From: an uncultured bacterium
Lineage (GTDB): Bacteria > Actinomycetota > Coriobacteriia > Coriobacteriales > Coriobacteriaceae
Assembly (NCBI GenBank): GCA_905216175.1
Contig: CAJMSV010000036.1
Span: 1 to 16,481 of the forward strand
Reading direction: 5' to 3'
Length of the DNA stretch: 16,481 nucleotides
The translations under genes were made by a program, and so were the position numbers. Of the stretch, positions 15,175-16,481 are shown piece after piece. How positions within the stretch are numbered: position 1 is the first letter of the stretch; every line of letters starts with the position of its first letter. Below the pieces are notes generated by a model. The model saw only the letters and a program-made list of their open reading frames with translations, ran no database searches and was not told where the DNA came from.

Positions 15175-16056
15175 ATGCAATATTTGCTAGAAATCAAAGG
15201 TGCATCGCGCCATGTGAGCGATCGCTTTTCGCTGCGCGACGTCACGCTTGCCGTGGAGCCTGGCCAGATCGTCGGCTTTGTAGGCGCAAACGGTGCCGGC
15301 AAAACAACGACGATTCGCGCCGCGCTCGGGCTTATAAAGCTCGATGCCGGTGAGGTGCACCTGTTTGGGCAGCGCTGTGGCGCCGACGCGCCCGATGGGT
15401 CGCAACGCCATCTACGCTCCCGCGTCGGTCTTGTCCTGGACACGTGCCCCTTCCCCTCCACGCTCAAGGTGGGCCAGGTCGAGTCGCTCGTAGGCCCGGC
15501 GTACCCCGCGTGGGAGCGCGAAACGTTCGCCGGATTCATCAACCGATTTGGCCTCGATCCCAAGACAAAGGTCAAGGACCTCTCCCGCGGCATGGGCATG
15601 AAACTGCAGCTTGCCTGTGCACTCAGCCACAATGCCAAGCTGCTCGTTTTGGACGAAGCCACCGCGGGCCTCGATCCCATGGCACGCGAGGAACTGCTTG
15701 ATGAGCTGCTTGCCTTTGTCGCCGACGGCCAGCACAGCGTGCTGCTCTCGAGCCACATTACGTCCGACCTCGATCGCACCGCTGATCGCGTCATCTGCAT
15801 CGATAATGGCGCGATTATTTTTGACCTGCCGCGCGAGGACATTACCGACCGCGCCGGCATCGCCCACTGTACCCAAGCACAGGCTGCCGAGCTTATGACT
15901 TGCGTCGAAGGCGCCCGTGCCGTCCACCACGCCTATAGCGTGGACGTGCTCGTGCCCAACCGTCGCGAAACGCTCGAGGCCTTTCCCGAGATTCCCTGCG
16001 ACCGGGCAACCATTGATGACTATCTTCGCCTCATGCTGAAAGGGGCTTCGAAATGA
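15175..16056 (+). CDS. ABC transporter ATP-binding protein
   Basis: This 293-residue ATPase subunit has Walker A GANGAGKTT at residues 37-45, the signature LSRGM at 136-140 (a variant of LSGGQ common in YtrB-like exporters), Walker B LLVLDEAT at 156-163, and the H-loop histidine at 194. The C-terminal part beyond about residue 215 is an extension of the type seen in bacitracin/lantibiotic-type and YtrB-type ABC ATPases. It energises the permease encoded next, whose start overlaps its stop (ATGA). AGAAAGG lies upstream of the ATG at 15175. The frame is open further upstream, but that part overlaps the regulator gene and lacks a binding site. Substrate unknown; a role in envelope stress or peptide export is inferred from the YtrA context. 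Confidence 0.93.
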   Translation: MQYLLEIKGASRHVSDRFSLRDVTLAVEPGQIVGFVGANGAGKTTTIRAALGLIKLDAGEVHLFGQRCGADAPDGSQRHLRSRVGLVLDTCPFPSTLKVGQVESLVGPAYPAWERETFAGFINRFGLDPKTKVKDLSRGMGMKLQLACALSHNAKLLVLDEATAGLDPMAREELLDELLAFVADGQHSVLLSSHITSDLDRTADRVICIDNGAIIFDLPREDITDRAGIAHCTQAQAAELMTCVEGARAVHHAYSVDVLVPNRRETLEAFPEIPCDRATIDDYLRLMLKGASK

Positions 16057-16481
16057 AACGCGCCTTTATGTCCGAGCTCGCCATCGTTCGCACGCTTATC
16101 CCGAGCATCGCGGGCGTCAGCCTGTTCATCTTCGTCGTGCTAACCCTTGCCAACGCGTCGGATGGCGATTCCGGCATGAGCGCCGGCGCCTGCGCGGTCA
16201 GCGCCATGTCGCCCATCATGGTCATGAGCTCGCTGGCCGGCTTCGACAATCAAAACGGATGGGAGCGTTATCGGGCAACGCTGCCTCTCACGCGCAAAGA
16301 CATTATTTGCGCACGCTACCTGAGCATCATTGTCTTCTCGGCTGTCATGGCGTGCGCCGCCGCGCTTCTGAGCATCGTCTCCATCCCGCTATTCAACAGC
16401 GTGGGCATCCCCTCGACGGGACAGACGATCTTTGAGATCGCTATAGCCTCGGCAGCATCGATGCTCATCTCCCTCATGATG
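16053..16481 (+). CDS. ABC-2 type permease, N-terminal part (runs off the right edge)
   Basis: The first 143 codons are present. The start ATG at 16053 overlaps the ATPase stop in an ATGA junction, and AAGGGG lies upstream, so the two proteins are translationally coupled. The peptide begins MKRAFMSELAIVRTLIPS and has predicted helices at about residues 16-33, 47-65, 90-110 and 125-143. The cytoplasmic segment DNQNGWERYRATLPLTRKDII (about residues 68-88) contains the W-x-x-Y-x-x-x-LP-x-(T/S)-R motif typical of ABC-2 permeases paired with YtrA-type regulators. It is the membrane channel half of the exporter. The 3' end is outside the window. Confidence 0.88.
   Translation, partial: MKRAFMSELAIVRTLIPSIAGVSLFIFVVLTLANASDGDSGMSAGACAVSAMSPIMVMSSLAGFDNQNGWERYRATLPLTRKDIICARYLSIIVFSAVMACAAALLSIVSIPLFNSVGIPSTGQTIFEIAIASAASMLISLMM

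Overview
The window is GC-rich, tightly packed bacterial DNA with strong AAGGAG-type ribosome binding sites. Protein character and small intergenic palindromes built on a GGGAC/GTCCC core suggest a member of the Coriobacteriia, most likely Collinsella. That placement rests on recognition, not on a marker gene. About twenty genes lie on both strands, mostly as single genes or short operons. No rRNA, tRNA, CRISPR array, insertion sequence or prophage is visible.

Layout. Positions 1-1190 (minus): an AAA ATPase with a C-terminal winged helix overlaps the start of a UvrA-like gene that leaves the window. Its promoter region carries three tandem 10-bp repeats. Positions 1284-3287 (minus): a TetM-like translational GTPase whose stop codon lies inside a palindrome. 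Positions 3542-4404: a GNAT acetyltransferase diverges from a small zinc-ribbon protein across a perfect 9-bp dyad. Positions 4453-5364 (minus): rsmJ, preceded by a 47-residue single-pass membrane protein that is easy to miss. Positions 5593-5994 (plus): a small four-helix membrane protein, convergent with rlmA (6124-6939, minus) across a bidirectional terminator. Positions 6940-7171: a gene-free stretch filled with palindromic repeats. Positions 7172-8554 (plus): a MATE exporter. Positions 8582-10509: a divergent LysR regulator/EamA transporter pair. Positions 10598-11323 (plus): ung, ending in a shared terminator. Positions 11374-12786 (minus): an SDR oxidoreductase and, upstream of it, a VUT/YhhQ-type transporter with a structured leader. 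Positions 12942-14555 (minus): prfC, interrupted by an in-frame TGA. Positions 14693-16481 (plus): a YtrA-type GntR repressor, an ABC ATPase and an ABC-2 permease that runs off the window, under a promoter with an overlapping operator.

Much of the window concerns the ribosome or RNA modification: the TetM-like GTPase, RsmJ, RlmA, release factor 3 and a likely queuosine-precursor transporter. Export and stress functions make up most of the rest: MATE, EamA, the ABC module, uracil-DNA glycosylase and the UvrA-like protein. I see no clear multi-gene novel system. The observations most worth checking are the interrupted prfC, the dispersed REP-like palindromes at gene ends, the shared TTGGTAT operator-like motif at two loci, the leader of the VUT transporter, and the small membrane protein upstream of rsmJ.
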